From contig JAWXBI010000050.1 of NCBI GenBank assembly GCA_034439915.1, positions 1 to 10,081 of the forward strand: a stretch of 10,081 nt of DNA, written 5' to 3'. The stretch comes from JADJLQ01 sp034439915 (GTDB lineage Bacteria > Bacteroidota > Bacteroidia > Chitinophagales > Saprospiraceae). Positions within the stretch are counted from its first letter, which is position 1, and the number at the start of each line of letters is the position of its first letter. The notes below the pieces were generated by a model. That model worked only from the letters and a program-made list of their open reading frames with translations. It was not told the origin of the DNA and ran no database searches. Shown piece after piece: positions 1 through 7,101 of this stretch. The position numbers were made by a program, and so were the translations under genes.

Positions 1-60
1 AAACTGATTAGTATCCTGTTGGGTCTGGCCTTGGCGATTGGGGTTGCTTTTAATTTTTAA
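1..60 (+). CDS. 3' end of an unidentified gene with a hydrophobic C-terminus (partial)
   Basis: Reading from the first base, frame 1 is open for 19 codons and ends in TAA at 58-60. The peptide is strongly hydrophobic (ISILLGLALAIGVAF followed by Asn-Phe), like a C-terminal transmembrane helix. The stop directly abuts the tsaD stop on the other strand, with no bases between them, as expected for two convergent genes. The gene body lies outside the window, so no family can be named. A chance open stretch of 19 codons cannot be excluded, but the helix-like composition and the exact abutment favour a real gene end. Confidence 0.45.
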   Translation, partial: KLISILLGLALAIGVAFNF

Positions 61-1059
61 TCAAAAGGGCAACCGTGCAGAGGGGGTTATACTGAGGCTG
101 CTGAATTCCCGGATTAAAAATTTATAATGAGCGGCAATGCCGATCATGGCTGCATTATCGGTACAATATTCAAATTTGGGTATATGCGTCGACCAACCGT
201 TTTGACGGCCTGTCTGCTCCAGTGCTTGACGAAGCCCGCTGTTGGCGGATACACCGCCGGCAATGGCCACTTGCCGGATTCCGAAATCCTGGGCTGCTTT
301 GGTCAATTTTTTAATCAGGATGTTTATTATGGTGGCTTGCAACGAAGCACAGAGGTTTCCCAACTGGTGCTGGAGGTAAGCAGGGTCTTTAGCTTTGTGT
401 TGTTGGACATGGTATAAAATGGCTGTTTTGAGTCCGCTGAAACTAAAGTCATACCCCGGAATTTGAGGTTCTGTGAATACGATTTCAGCTTTATTTTGGC
501 GAGCATATTTATCTATCAGTGGGCCGGCTGGGTATCCGAGGCCGAATATTTTACCACATTTATCAAACGCTTCCCCTGCTGCATCATCTAAGGTCTGACC
601 TATAATTTCCATATCATAAGGACTTTTTACCAGTACCAGCTGGGTATGGCCACCGGATACGGTCAGACAGATAAATGGAAAGGTGGGGTAGGGTGGTTCG
701 ATAAAATGGGCCAGAATATGGGCTTGCATATGGTTGACCTGGATTAGAGGGATACCAAGGCTGTAGGCCATACTTTTGGCAAAAGAGACCCCCACCATCA
801 AAGACCCTAATAGACCGGGACCGATCGTGATGCCAATGGCTTCAATATCCTGAAGGTTTTTACCCGCCCGATGAAGAGCCAGTGTGGTTGTAGGAACGAT
901 ATTTTCCTGATGGGCTCTCGAAGCAAGTTCGGGCACCACACCGCCGTATTCATGATGGATGGTTTGATTGGCAACGATATTGCTCAGTACCTTGCCTCCA
1001 TCCAGGACGGCAGCTGAAGTTTCATCACAGCTGGACTCAATAGCTAAGATTATAGGCAA
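61..1059 (-). CDS. tsaD: tRNA N6-adenosine threonylcarbamoyltransferase TsaD (Kae1/YgjD family)
   Basis: TsaD transfers the threonylcarbamoyl group from threonylcarbamoyl-AMP to A37 of ANN-decoding tRNAs (t6A), acting in the cytoplasm with TsaB and TsaE. The 332-residue length is normal for bacterial TsaD. Visible family motifs are the N-terminal ILAIESSCDETSAAVL (4-19), the metal-binding HMQAH with His110 and His114, VSGGHTQ (134-140), DDAAGEAFDK (158-167), FSFSGLKTA (205-213), AGGVSANSGLR (267-277) and CTDNAAMIG with the probable third metal ligand Asp301. The start is TTG: the frame upstream contains no ATG before a stop at 1084-1086, and the family N-terminus begins immediately after this codon. 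The gene converges with the fragment at 1-60 and diverges from the small gene at 1185. A good promoter match lies about 20-50 bp upstream of the start. Function is secure; the start codon is slightly less so. Confidence 0.97.
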   Translation of the reverse strand: MPIILAIESSCDETSAAVLDGGKVLSNIVANQTIHHEYGGVVPELASRAHQENIVPTTTLALHRAGKNLQDIEAIGITIGPGLLGSLMVGVSFAKSMAYSLGIPLIQVNHMQAHILAHFIEPPYPTFPFICLTVSGGHTQLVLVKSPYDMEIIGQTLDDAAGEAFDKCGKIFGLGYPAGPLIDKYARQNKAEIVFTEPQIPGYDFSFSGLKTAILYHVQQHKAKDPAYLQHQLGNLCASLQATIINILIKKLTKAAQDFGIRQVAIAGGVSANSGLRQALEQTGRQNGWSTHIPKFEYCTDNAAMIGIAAHYKFLIREFSSLSITPSARLPF

Positions 1060-1078
1060 AAGTTCGGGGTTGAAACAC

Positions 1079-1108
1079 CAAAATTACTTTTTTTGTCATC
1101 TATCCAAA
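1079..1108 (-). promoter_or_regulatory. Probable Bacteroidota-type promoter of tsaD
   Basis: On the minus strand a TTTG (plus-strand CAAA at 1105-1108) is followed after 18 bases by TAATTTTG (plus-strand CAAAATTA at 1079-1086). This matches the Bacteroidota pattern of a -33 TTTG and a -7 TAnnTTTG with normal spacing. Transcription would start roughly at 1071-1075, leaving a short leader of about 12-16 nt before the TTG start of tsaD. This is a motif match only. Confidence 0.6.
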
Positions 1109-1148
1109 TATGTTAACAAATAGGATACAGGATTTCTTATAAATGTAG

Positions 1149-1156
1149 TATACTTG
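1149..1156 (+). promoter_or_regulatory. Possible -7 promoter element for the 1185-3040 cluster
   Basis: TATACTTG differs from the Bacteroidota -7 consensus TAnnTTTG by one base and lies 28 bp before the ATG at 1185. No clear TTG sits 17-23 bp upstream, so the match is weak. Some promoter is expected here because the gene at 1185 is divergent from tsaD and heads a compact plus-strand cluster. Confidence 0.3.
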
Positions 1157-1184
1157 TGTCCTCAGAATTAAAGCTTTTTACAAT

Positions 1185-1772
1185 ATGAAGACTGTTATAA
1201 ACGTAGTGTTATTATTGTTGACTTTGACATTTATTTACCTTCTTTACCTCAGTATAAAAGAGCCCCTCGAATTTCAGGAAGCTCGTGATTCCAGGACAAA
1301 ATCCGTAATTGACCGTCTGCGCACCATCAGGGAATGCCAGGAGATGTACCGGGATATTTATGGCACGTATGCAACGAGTTTTGAAGAATTGGCGTCGGGC
1401 CTTAAAACCGGTCAATTTATGAATATCAGAGTAAACGGAGATCCGGATGATCCAAATTTTACCGGAACGATCACCTACGATACGTTATATGAATCCGCAA
1501 TTGACTCGATCCGCAACCTGGGATTCAATCTCGATTCTTTGTCTTTTGTCCCTTATGCCAACGGCGCAAGGTTTGATATGAAGACAGATACAATAAAACA
1601 AGGGAATGCGATGATTGATGTAATCGAAGTCGGAATACAGCGAAAAGCGTTTATGGGTAAGTTTGCTGACGTTTCTTTCAAAAAATTTGATAATAGATAT
1701 GACCCCGAGTCCAGGGTAAAATTTGGCGACCTTAATTCGCCGAGTTTGACAGGAAATTGGGAAGGGAAGTAG
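1185..1772 (+). CDS. Membrane-anchored protein of unknown function with a pseudopilin-like N-terminal region
   Basis: The function is not recognised. The 195-residue product starts with one hydrophobic helix (about residues 4-24) and a short charged linker. A predicted helix follows (about 38-60) with the pattern VIDRLRTIRECQEMYRDIYG, then TYATSFEELASGLKTG (61-76). A hydrophobic N-terminal helix leading into an amphipathic helix and a YGTYA-SFEEL turn resembles type II secretion/type IV pilus pseudopilins. The prepilin peptidase signal (Gly followed by Phe-Thr-Leu-Glu) is absent, so this is only a structural analogy. The remainder (about 80-195) is polar with mixed beta-type segments and no cysteine motif. 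The stop is 3 bp from the GTG start of the next gene, so the two are probably co-transcribed. The most likely topology is one membrane anchor with the remainder in the periplasm. The start is the first ATG in a frame that fits the hydrophobic N-terminus. Confidence 0.8.
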   Translation: MKTVINVVLLLLTLTFIYLLYLSIKEPLEFQEARDSRTKSVIDRLRTIRECQEMYRDIYGTYATSFEELASGLKTGQFMNIRVNGDPDDPNFTGTITYDTLYESAIDSIRNLGFNLDSLSFVPYANGARFDMKTDTIKQGNAMIDVIEVGIQRKAFMGKFADVSFKKFDNRYDPESRVKFGDLNSPSLTGNWEGK

Positions 1773-1775
1773 AAA

Positions 1776-2492
1776 GTGGTTTATCCAAGCCATATAGACC
1801 TCATACCCGGATCTGCTCAAAAGATGTCATGGATTGTATTCGATGACATCTTTTTTATTTATGATTCCGACCAGTCCATATTTTCTTCCCATCCAATTGC
1901 CTTGTTATCATCAGACCTCCACGGACCTGAATTAAAAAAAATTAACCTCATTGTAAATACGCCGTTTCAACTGGTGCCGGAACAAAGCTTTGACGAATCC
2001 ATGGCCGCTATGATCCTGCAGTCGGTTCATCCTTTTACACATTTTCAAAACAATCAGGTCAGGGTGGATAACTGGACTAACCACTATGCCCGGTGTGTAT
2101 ATTATTTGCCGCAGTCTTTGCAACAATTGAACGCTAAAAATTATTTGCATTGGATGACCTGTGTGGAAAATTTCAGCAGCGGTTTTTTCAGGGAAGTGCA
2201 TAACGGGATATGCTCATTGCGGATTTACGATACTCTATATATTTTGATTCAGGTCGACAAATCCCTGAAGGAGGCCGTCAGGCTTCATGTTCCATCACCG
2301 GATGACAGCACCTTCCACCTTTTAAAATGGTTAGAAAAATACAAAACCCGTCAAGGTGATTTTGTCTTATATACCAACGAAAAAACACCAGCTCATGTCC
2401 GGATTTTAAAAAAATACCTGTCCGCCGTAAGATTATTACCCGGTGATAAGGAAAACATCATACCGGAAATAATCAAAGCAATATGCGCATAA
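1776..2492 (+). CDS. DUF3822-like protein
   Basis: This 238-residue protein resembles the Bacteroidota-restricted DUF3822 family, whose members are thought to have an actin/ASKHA-like fold and have no established function. The signature-like segment is VNTPFQLVPEQSF (about 60-72). Other support is the length, a central region rich in short beta-strands, and above all the position directly upstream of rsmD, a common arrangement in this phylum. The last 10 bp overlap the rsmD start, which implies coupled translation. The listed start is GTG at 1776, 3 bp after the previous stop and preceded by the purine-rich GGAAGGGAAG. An in-frame ATG at 1824 (residue 17) would also fit, because the conserved part begins near SWIVFDD. 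A perfect inverted repeat covers that second start. The family name rests on motif and neighbourhood memory, not on a search. Confidence 0.72.
   Translation: MVYPSHIDLIPGSAQKMSWIVFDDIFFIYDSDQSIFSSHPIALLSSDLHGPELKKINLIVNTPFQLVPEQSFDESMAAMILQSVHPFTHFQNNQVRVDNWTNHYARCVYYLPQSLQQLNAKNYLHWMTCVENFSSGFFREVHNGICSLRIYDTLYILIQVDKSLKEAVRLHVPSPDDSTFHLLKWLEKYKTRQGDFVLYTNEKTPAHVRILKKYLSAVRLLPGDKENIIPEIIKAICA
1819..1860 (+). promoter_or_regulatory. 12-bp perfect hairpin plus T-rich tract inside the start of the DUF3822-like gene
   Basis: AAAAGATGTCAT (1819-1830) is followed after a 12-nt loop by its exact reverse complement ATGACATCTTTT (1843-1854), and the T-rich run continues to 1860. This is the form of an intrinsic terminator, but it lies within codons 15-28 of the open frame, and the alternative ATG (1824) is inside the left stem arm. 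Only three of the twelve pairs are G-C, so as a terminator it would be weak. It could attenuate readthrough from the upstream small gene, mask the internal ATG, or be chance. Confidence 0.4.
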
Positions 2493-3040
2493 TTGCCGGC
2501 CTCCTTAAGGGAAGAAGGCTCAATCCACCCGTTCAATCCAAATCCTGGCCCACCAGGCCCACCACCGATTTTTCAAGAGAAGGTTTATTTAATATTCTGC
2601 AAAACCGCCTTGAATTTGAAGAAATCAAAGCTTTAGATCTTTTTGGGGGCAGTGGTAGTCATAGCTTTGAACTGATCAGCAGGGGATGTGAACAGGTCAC
2701 CTATGTCGATATGTACCGGGGATGTCTAGATTTTGTCCAAAGTACCGCGCTGGCCTGGGGTGTAGAACAGTACCTCAGGATTGTACAGGAAGATGTACTT
2801 AAATTCATCACCAAAAACCAGACCACCTATAATTATGTATTTGCCGGTCCGCCATATTCACTGAAAGAGCTGGGACAATTGCCGGATTTGATTTTCTCCA
2901 ATCAGTTATTGAGCCCAGGTGGATTGTTTATCCTGGAACACAATCCTAACTATAACTTTTCTGTCCACAAACATTTTGTCGAAATGCGAAAATACGGTTC
3001 GACCCAGTTTTCTTTTTTTAAGCAGCCACTGGAAAAATAA
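2483..3040 (+). CDS. rsmD: RsmD-family 16S rRNA (guanine966-N2)-methyltransferase, with an altered catalytic motif
   Basis: RsmD uses S-adenosylmethionine to methylate the exocyclic N2 of G966 (E. coli numbering) in 16S rRNA on the small subunit. The 185-residue length is typical. Visible features are the N-terminal MRIIAGLLKGRRLNPP, RPTTDFSREGLFNIL (25-39), SAM-binding motif I LDLFGGSGSHSFEL (51-64) and the acidic VD (75-76) that would hold the SAM ribose. Motif IV, normally (D/N)PP(Y/F), reads FAGPPY here: residue 122 is Gly (codon GGT at 2846-2848) where the catalytic Asp is expected. The rest of the fold looks intact, so this is either an active variant, a divergent homologue, or a single-base change from GAT. 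The start overlaps the upstream gene by 10 bp. No terminator is evident before argS, which has its own promoter. Confidence 0.9.
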   Translation: MRIIAGLLKGRRLNPPVQSKSWPTRPTTDFSREGLFNILQNRLEFEEIKALDLFGGSGSHSFELISRGCEQVTYVDMYRGCLDFVQSTALAWGVEQYLRIVQEDVLKFITKNQTTYNYVFAGPPYSLKELGQLPDLIFSNQLLSPGGLFILEHNPNYNFSVHKHFVEMRKYGSTQFSFFKQPLEK

Positions 3041-3088
3041 CTGCTAAACCCAGGCGGACAAAAAAGTATATAAATTCTTGCAGCTGAT

Positions 3089-3115
3089 TTTGACCGCTTT
3101 TTCGTTGTACCTTTG
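3089..3115 (+). promoter_or_regulatory. Probable Bacteroidota-type promoter of argS-glnS
   Basis: TACCTTTG (3108-3115) is an exact match to the -7 consensus TAnnTTTG. TTTG (3089-3092, within TTTTGAC) could be the -33 element, although its 15-nt spacing is short. Transcription would start near 3120-3123, leaving only about 5-8 nt before ATG 3128. This arrangement also argues against the upstream TTG (3113) as the argS start, because that codon lies inside the promoter. Confidence 0.55.
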
Positions 3116-3127
3116 CCCTCCCTTTTT

Positions 3128-4966
3128 ATGATTAAAGCATTATTGCAGAACAAATTAAGTCAGGTGATTTCCGGTTTATATACCCTGGATTTTGCTCCTT
3201 CAGCGTTATTGGTAGTGCCTACAAAAAAGGAATTTCAGGGGGATTTTACTCTGAATGTTTTTCCTATAGCCGGGAAAATAAAATTGCCTCCCCACCAGGT
3301 CGCGTCGGCCATTGGCGAGGTTTTGGTCAGTGAACACACCATCTCATCTTTTGAACTGGTTCAGGGGTTTCTGAATATGAAACTGAAAGATGAAGTTTAT
3401 ATTCAATCCCTTCAGACCATCGTGGAGACCACCGGTTTTGGCCATGGGTCAACAAAGCATAAGACCGTTTTGGTGGAGTTTTCTTCACCAAACACCAACA
3501 AACCCCTGCACCTGGGACATATTCGCAATATGCTCCTGGGGTCTTCTATGGCAAGGATCCTGGAGGTTTCGGGTTATACGGTAAAACGGATCCAGGTCAT
3601 CAATGATCGTGGTATTGCAATATGTAAATCCATGCTGGCCTGGAAAAAATGGGGAGCAGGGTCTACTCCGGAGTCGACCGGGATTAAAGGAGACCATTTT
3701 GTCGGGCATTATTATGTGTTGTTTGAAAAGGAGTTTTCTGCGGAGTTTCTGGCCTGGCAAACCACCCCACCTGCCCGGGAAGAATACCTCAAACGGAAGG
3801 AGGCTGCATTAACGGAATCGCAATTTTTTAAAGAATATAAAAACACCTACTTCAATCAATATAGCCTTCTTGGAATTGAAGCCAGGGAAATGTTGTTGAT
3901 GTGGGAACAAAAAGACCCTGGTACCCTGGACCTCTGGAGCCGCATGAACCAATGGGTATATGATGGTTTTAAACGCACGTATGAACGAATGGGTATCGTT
4001 TTCGATGATACGGACTATGAATCCATTACCTATTTACTGGGCAAAGAAGCCGTGTCACGCGGGATAGAAAAAGGGATTTTTACAGCGCGTGCAGATCATT
4101 CGGTATGGATTGACCTCACGGATGTTGGTATGGATCAAAAACTCGTTTTGAGAAGTGACGGCACTTCCGTCTACATTACCCAGGATCTGGGTACGGCACA
4201 AAAAAGGTATGAAAAATACCACATGGATAAACTCATTTATGTGGTCGCTGACGAACAGGATTACCATTTCAAAGTGCTTTTTGAAATATTGAAACGGTTT
4301 AATGAACCTTATGCATCCGGTTTACATCACCTGTCCTACGGTATGGTCGAATTGCCGGAAGGAAAAATGAAATCCAGGGAAGGGACTGTCGTAGATGCCG
4401 ATGACCTGCTGGATGAAATAATTCAGGAAGCCACTTCTACCGCTAAGGAAAGGGGTGATCTGGAGGAATTGGATTTAGCTGGTCAAAAACAAATTATCGA
4501 TGCCATTGCGCTGGGGGCTATTAAATTTTTTATGCTCAAAGTACAAGCTAAAAAACGAATGGTGTTCAACCCCAAGGACTCCCTGGATCTTCAGGGGCAG
4601 ACCGGACCATATATTCAAAATGCGTATGTCAGGATTCAATCCGTTTTGCGAAAATCGATTACAAAGTCTTACCCGATTTACAGCACACATACAAACTTGT
4701 TCGAAGAAGAAAAAGAACTCATCCAGTTGCTGGAGGGATATCCCCAGGCTGTCACCAAGGCGGCAGAAGCTTATGACCCTTCAGAACTGGCCAACTATAG
4801 TTATGTACTTGCCAAGGCCTATCATCGTTTTTACCACGAAGTGCCTATCCTTCGTTCGGAAGACCCTGCTGCCCTGCAATTCAGGTTAGTGTTGAGTGAG
4901 CAGGTAGCCCGGGTCCTTCACGATTCATTTAATTTATTGGGCATTACCATGCCAGAAAGAATGTAA
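3128..4966 (+). CDS. argS: Arginyl-tRNA synthetase
   Basis: ArgRS attaches arginine to tRNA-Arg using ATP in the cytoplasm. From ATG 3128 it is 612 residues. It has the N-terminal additional domain (about 1-105) that contacts the tRNA D-loop. The class I catalytic core follows, with FSSPNTNKPLHLGHIRN (118-134) containing the HIGH-type HLGH at 128-131, and QVINDRG (156-162). The KMSKS-equivalent is GKMKSREGTVVDADDL (412-427), where the usual second Ser is Lys. SLDLQGQTGPYIQNAYVR (485-502) leads into the all-helical DALR anticodon-binding domain (about 500-612), which ends in HDSFNLLGITMPERM. The frame is open from a TTG at 3113, but that codon is inside the promoter -7 box, so ATG 3128 is preferred. 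glnS follows after 9 bp, almost certainly on the same transcript. Confidence 0.97.
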   Translation: MIKALLQNKLSQVISGLYTLDFAPSALLVVPTKKEFQGDFTLNVFPIAGKIKLPPHQVASAIGEVLVSEHTISSFELVQGFLNMKLKDEVYIQSLQTIVETTGFGHGSTKHKTVLVEFSSPNTNKPLHLGHIRNMLLGSSMARILEVSGYTVKRIQVINDRGIAICKSMLAWKKWGAGSTPESTGIKGDHFVGHYYVLFEKEFSAEFLAWQTTPPAREEYLKRKEAALTESQFFKEYKNTYFNQYSLLGIEAREMLLMWEQKDPGTLDLWSRMNQWVYDGFKRTYERMGIVFDDTDYESITYLLGKEAVSRGIEKGIFTARADHSVWIDLTDVGMDQKLVLRSDGTSVYITQDLGTAQKRYEKYHMDKLIYVVADEQDYHFKVLFEILKRFNEPYASGLHHLSYGMVELPEGKMKSREGTVVDADDLLDEIIQEATSTAKERGDLEELDLAGQKQIIDAIALGAIKFFMLKVQAKKRMVFNPKDSLDLQGQTGPYIQNAYVRIQSVLRKSITKSYPIYSTHTNLFEEEKELIQLLEGYPQAVTKAAEAYDPSELANYSYVLAKAYHRFYHEVPILRSEDPAALQFRLVLSEQVARVLHDSFNLLGITMPERM

Positions 4967-4975
4967 TATCAATTT

Positions 4976-6637
4976 ATGTCAGAGTCATTACACTTTATTG
5001 AAGAAATAGTAGAAAAAGATCTCCAGGAAGGGAAAAACGGAGGCAGGATATTGACCCGCTTCCCCCCGGAACCCAACGGTTACCTGCATATTGGCCATGC
5101 CAAGTCCATCTGTCTGAACTTCGGGTTGGCCAATAAATATGGAGGAAAAACAAATCTTCGTTTTGATGATACCAATCCGGATACAGAAGAAGTCGAATAT
5201 GTCGAATCGATCCAGGCCGATGTCAAATGGCTGGGATTTGACTGGGAAGACCGGGTATTTTTTGCGTCAGATTATTTTGGTCAATTATATGAATTTGCCT
5301 TGCAATTGATTCGAAAAGGGAAGGCTTATGTCGATCAATCGACTGCGGAAGAAATTGCAGATCAAAAAGGCAATCCCACCGAACCCGGCAAAGAGAGCCC
5401 GTTTCGGAACAGGACGGTAGAAGAAAATCTCTTGCTCTTTGAAAAAATGAAACAAGGTGATTTTGATGAAGGGGCTTGTGTCTTAAGGGCGAAGATAGAC
5501 CTGGCCTCTCCCAATATGCATCTGCGCGACCCGGTGATGTACAGGATAAAAAAAGCACATCACCACCGCACCGGTGGTCAATGGATGATTTATCCGATGT
5601 ATGATTTTGCCCATGGCCAAAGCGACAGCATTGAAAAAGTTACACATAGTATTTGTACCCTAGAATTTGAAAATCATAAACCGTTGTATGATTGGTATAT
5701 TGAACAATTAGGGATATTCCCTTCCAAACAATACGAATTTGCCCGACTCAATCTGAGTTATACCGTGATGAGTAAACGCAAATTGATGCAGCTGGTCAAT
5801 GAACAAATTGTCAGTGGTTGGGACGATCCGCGGATGCCCACCATCTCCGGTCTGCGAAGACGTGGTTATACTGCAAAAGCTATTCGTGAATTTGCCGATC
5901 GGATCGGTATTGCCAAAAGGGAAAACATCATCGATGTTTCCCTCCTTGAATTTTGTATCCGCGAAGACTTGAATAAATCCACCAACCGGTATATGGTTGT
6001 TCAGTCCCCGGTAAAACTCAGGATTTTAAATTACGATCAGGACCAGGTTGAACAATTTAATGTACAAAATAACCCGGAAGATGAATTGGCGGGATCGCGA
6101 ATCGTGCCCTTTTCCAGTGAATTGTATGTCGAAACCGATGATTATATGGAAGTGCCCAGCAAAGGATATTTCAGATTATATCCGGGTGGGTTGGTCCGGT
6201 TAAAAAATGCTTATATCGTTCGTTGTGAAAAAGCAGTCATCAATCCGGAAACCGGCAACATCGAAGAAATTCACGCCACCTATATTCCGGAAAGCCGCAG
6301 TGGCAATGATACTTCCGGCCTGAATGTCAAAGGCACTATCCATTGGGTTAGTGTAAAACAGGCGACGGCAGTCGAGTTGCGGATCTACGATCGGTTATTT
6401 ACCGATGAGACCCCGGACGGACATGAAGACCGGGATTTTAAAGAGTTTGTCAATCCGGGCTCACTTAAAATAATTCCAAATGCACAGGCTGAACCCAACA
6501 TTCTAAACGCCAAACCAGGTGACCGGTTTCAGTTTTTAAGGTTGGGTTATTTCTGCATGGACCAGGATAGCAGTGAAAACAAACGGGTATTCAACAGGAC
6601 GGTAACACTAAAAGATGCTTGGGCTAAGAAAAAATAA
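4976..6637 (+). CDS. glnS: Glutaminyl-tRNA synthetase
   Basis: GlnRS charges tRNA-Gln directly with glutamine, so this organism need not rely on the GatCAB amidotransferase route for Gln-tRNA. The 553-residue length nearly equals that of the E. coli enzyme. The class I signature RFPPEPNGYLHIGHAKS (28-44) contains HIGH at 38-41. RFDDTNPDTE (62-71) follows. The KMSKS motif is VMSKRKL (264-270), and WDDPRMPTISGLRRRGY lies just after it. The C-terminal two-beta-barrel anticodon-binding region covers about 340-540, including FLRLGYFCMDQDS near the end. Bacterial GlnRS is generally regarded as derived from the eukaryotic GluRS/GlnRS branch, and nothing here looks recently acquired. Translation starts 9 bp after argS. 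The stop at 6635-6637 is followed within about 2 bp by the repeat array, which would form the 3' UTR. Confidence 0.98.
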   Translation: MSESLHFIEEIVEKDLQEGKNGGRILTRFPPEPNGYLHIGHAKSICLNFGLANKYGGKTNLRFDDTNPDTEEVEYVESIQADVKWLGFDWEDRVFFASDYFGQLYEFALQLIRKGKAYVDQSTAEEIADQKGNPTEPGKESPFRNRTVEENLLLFEKMKQGDFDEGACVLRAKIDLASPNMHLRDPVMYRIKKAHHHRTGGQWMIYPMYDFAHGQSDSIEKVTHSICTLEFENHKPLYDWYIEQLGIFPSKQYEFARLNLSYTVMSKRKLMQLVNEQIVSGWDDPRMPTISGLRRRGYTAKAIREFADRIGIAKRENIIDVSLLEFCIREDLNKSTNRYMVVQSPVKLRILNYDQDQVEQFNVQNNPEDELAGSRIVPFSSELYVETDDYMEVPSKGYFRLYPGGLVRLKNAYIVRCEKAVINPETGNIEEIHATYIPESRSGNDTSGLNVKGTIHWVSVKQATAVELRIYDRLFTDETPDGHEDRDFKEFVNPGSLKIIPNAQAEPNILNAKPGDRFQFLRLGYFCMDQDSSENKRVFNRTVTLKDAWAKKK

Positions 6638-6639
6638 AA

Positions 6640-7046
6640 GGGGATTACCTCGATTATTATTTGTCTGAACCGGGATTTACAGGATTTTAGGGGATTACCG
6701 TGATTTTGATTGTCTGAACCGGGATTCTCGCGATTTTAGGGATTACCAGGATTTTGATTGTCTGAACCGGGATTCTCGCGATTTTGGGGATTACCGTGGC
6801 TTTGATTGTCTGAACCGGGATTCTCGCGATTTTGGGGATTACCAGGATTTTGATTGTCTGAACATGGATTTTCAGGATTTTGGGGATTACCAGGATTTTG
6901 ATTGTCTGAACCGGGATTCTCGCGATTTGGGGATTACCAGGATTTTGAAATGTCTGAACCGGGCTTTTCAGGATTTTGGGGATTACCGTGGCTTTGATTG
7001 TCTGAACCGGGATTTACAGGATTTATTGGATTACCAGGATTTTTAT
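6640..7046 (+). repeat. Left array: eight direct copies of a 48-bp unit plus a partial copy
   Basis: The marker TGTCTGAAC recurs at 6662, 6711, 6759, 6807, 6855, 6903, 6951 and 6999, so the period is 48 bp (49 once). A truncated, diverged copy (6640-6661) starts the array right after glnS. The core is TGTCTGAACCGGGATT. Within each unit GATT motifs recur every 9 bp, so the unit is about four 9-bp sub-repeats plus a 12-bp TGTCTGAACC segment. Copies are mosaics: units 2, 3, 4 and 6 carry CTCGCG after the core, others carry TACAGG or TTCAGG. Later in the unit, copies carry either CCAGGAT or CCGTG. There are no unique spacers, so this is not a CRISPR. An open frame runs through it only because 48 is divisible by three. 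The function is unknown. Confidence 0.93.
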
Positions 7047-7101
7047 TTATCGGATCAAATCCTGGTAAATCTTAATAATCCAATCAATCCCGGTTCAGAC
7101 A
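6999..7101. repeat. Inverted-repeat junction between the two arrays
   Basis: The innermost units face each other. TTACCAGGATTT (7031-7042) is the exact reverse complement of AAATCCTGGTAA (7057-7068), with a 14-nt loop at 7043-7056. Further out, TGTCTGAACCGGGATT (6999-7014) is the exact complement of 7086-7101. Outer copies can continue the pairing imperfectly, so a transcript through 6640-7240 could fold into one long hairpin, with alternative pairings between different copies. Confidence 0.88.

Noticed and set aside
127..417. A 96-codon open frame on the plus strand opposite tsaD.
   Set aside because: It is antisense to conserved TsaD coding sequence and has no recognisable motifs, so it is a shadow frame.
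3113..3127. TTG at 3113 as the argS start (five extra residues).
   Set aside because: The codon overlaps an exact -7 promoter element, and ATG 3128 gives a normal ArgRS N-terminus.
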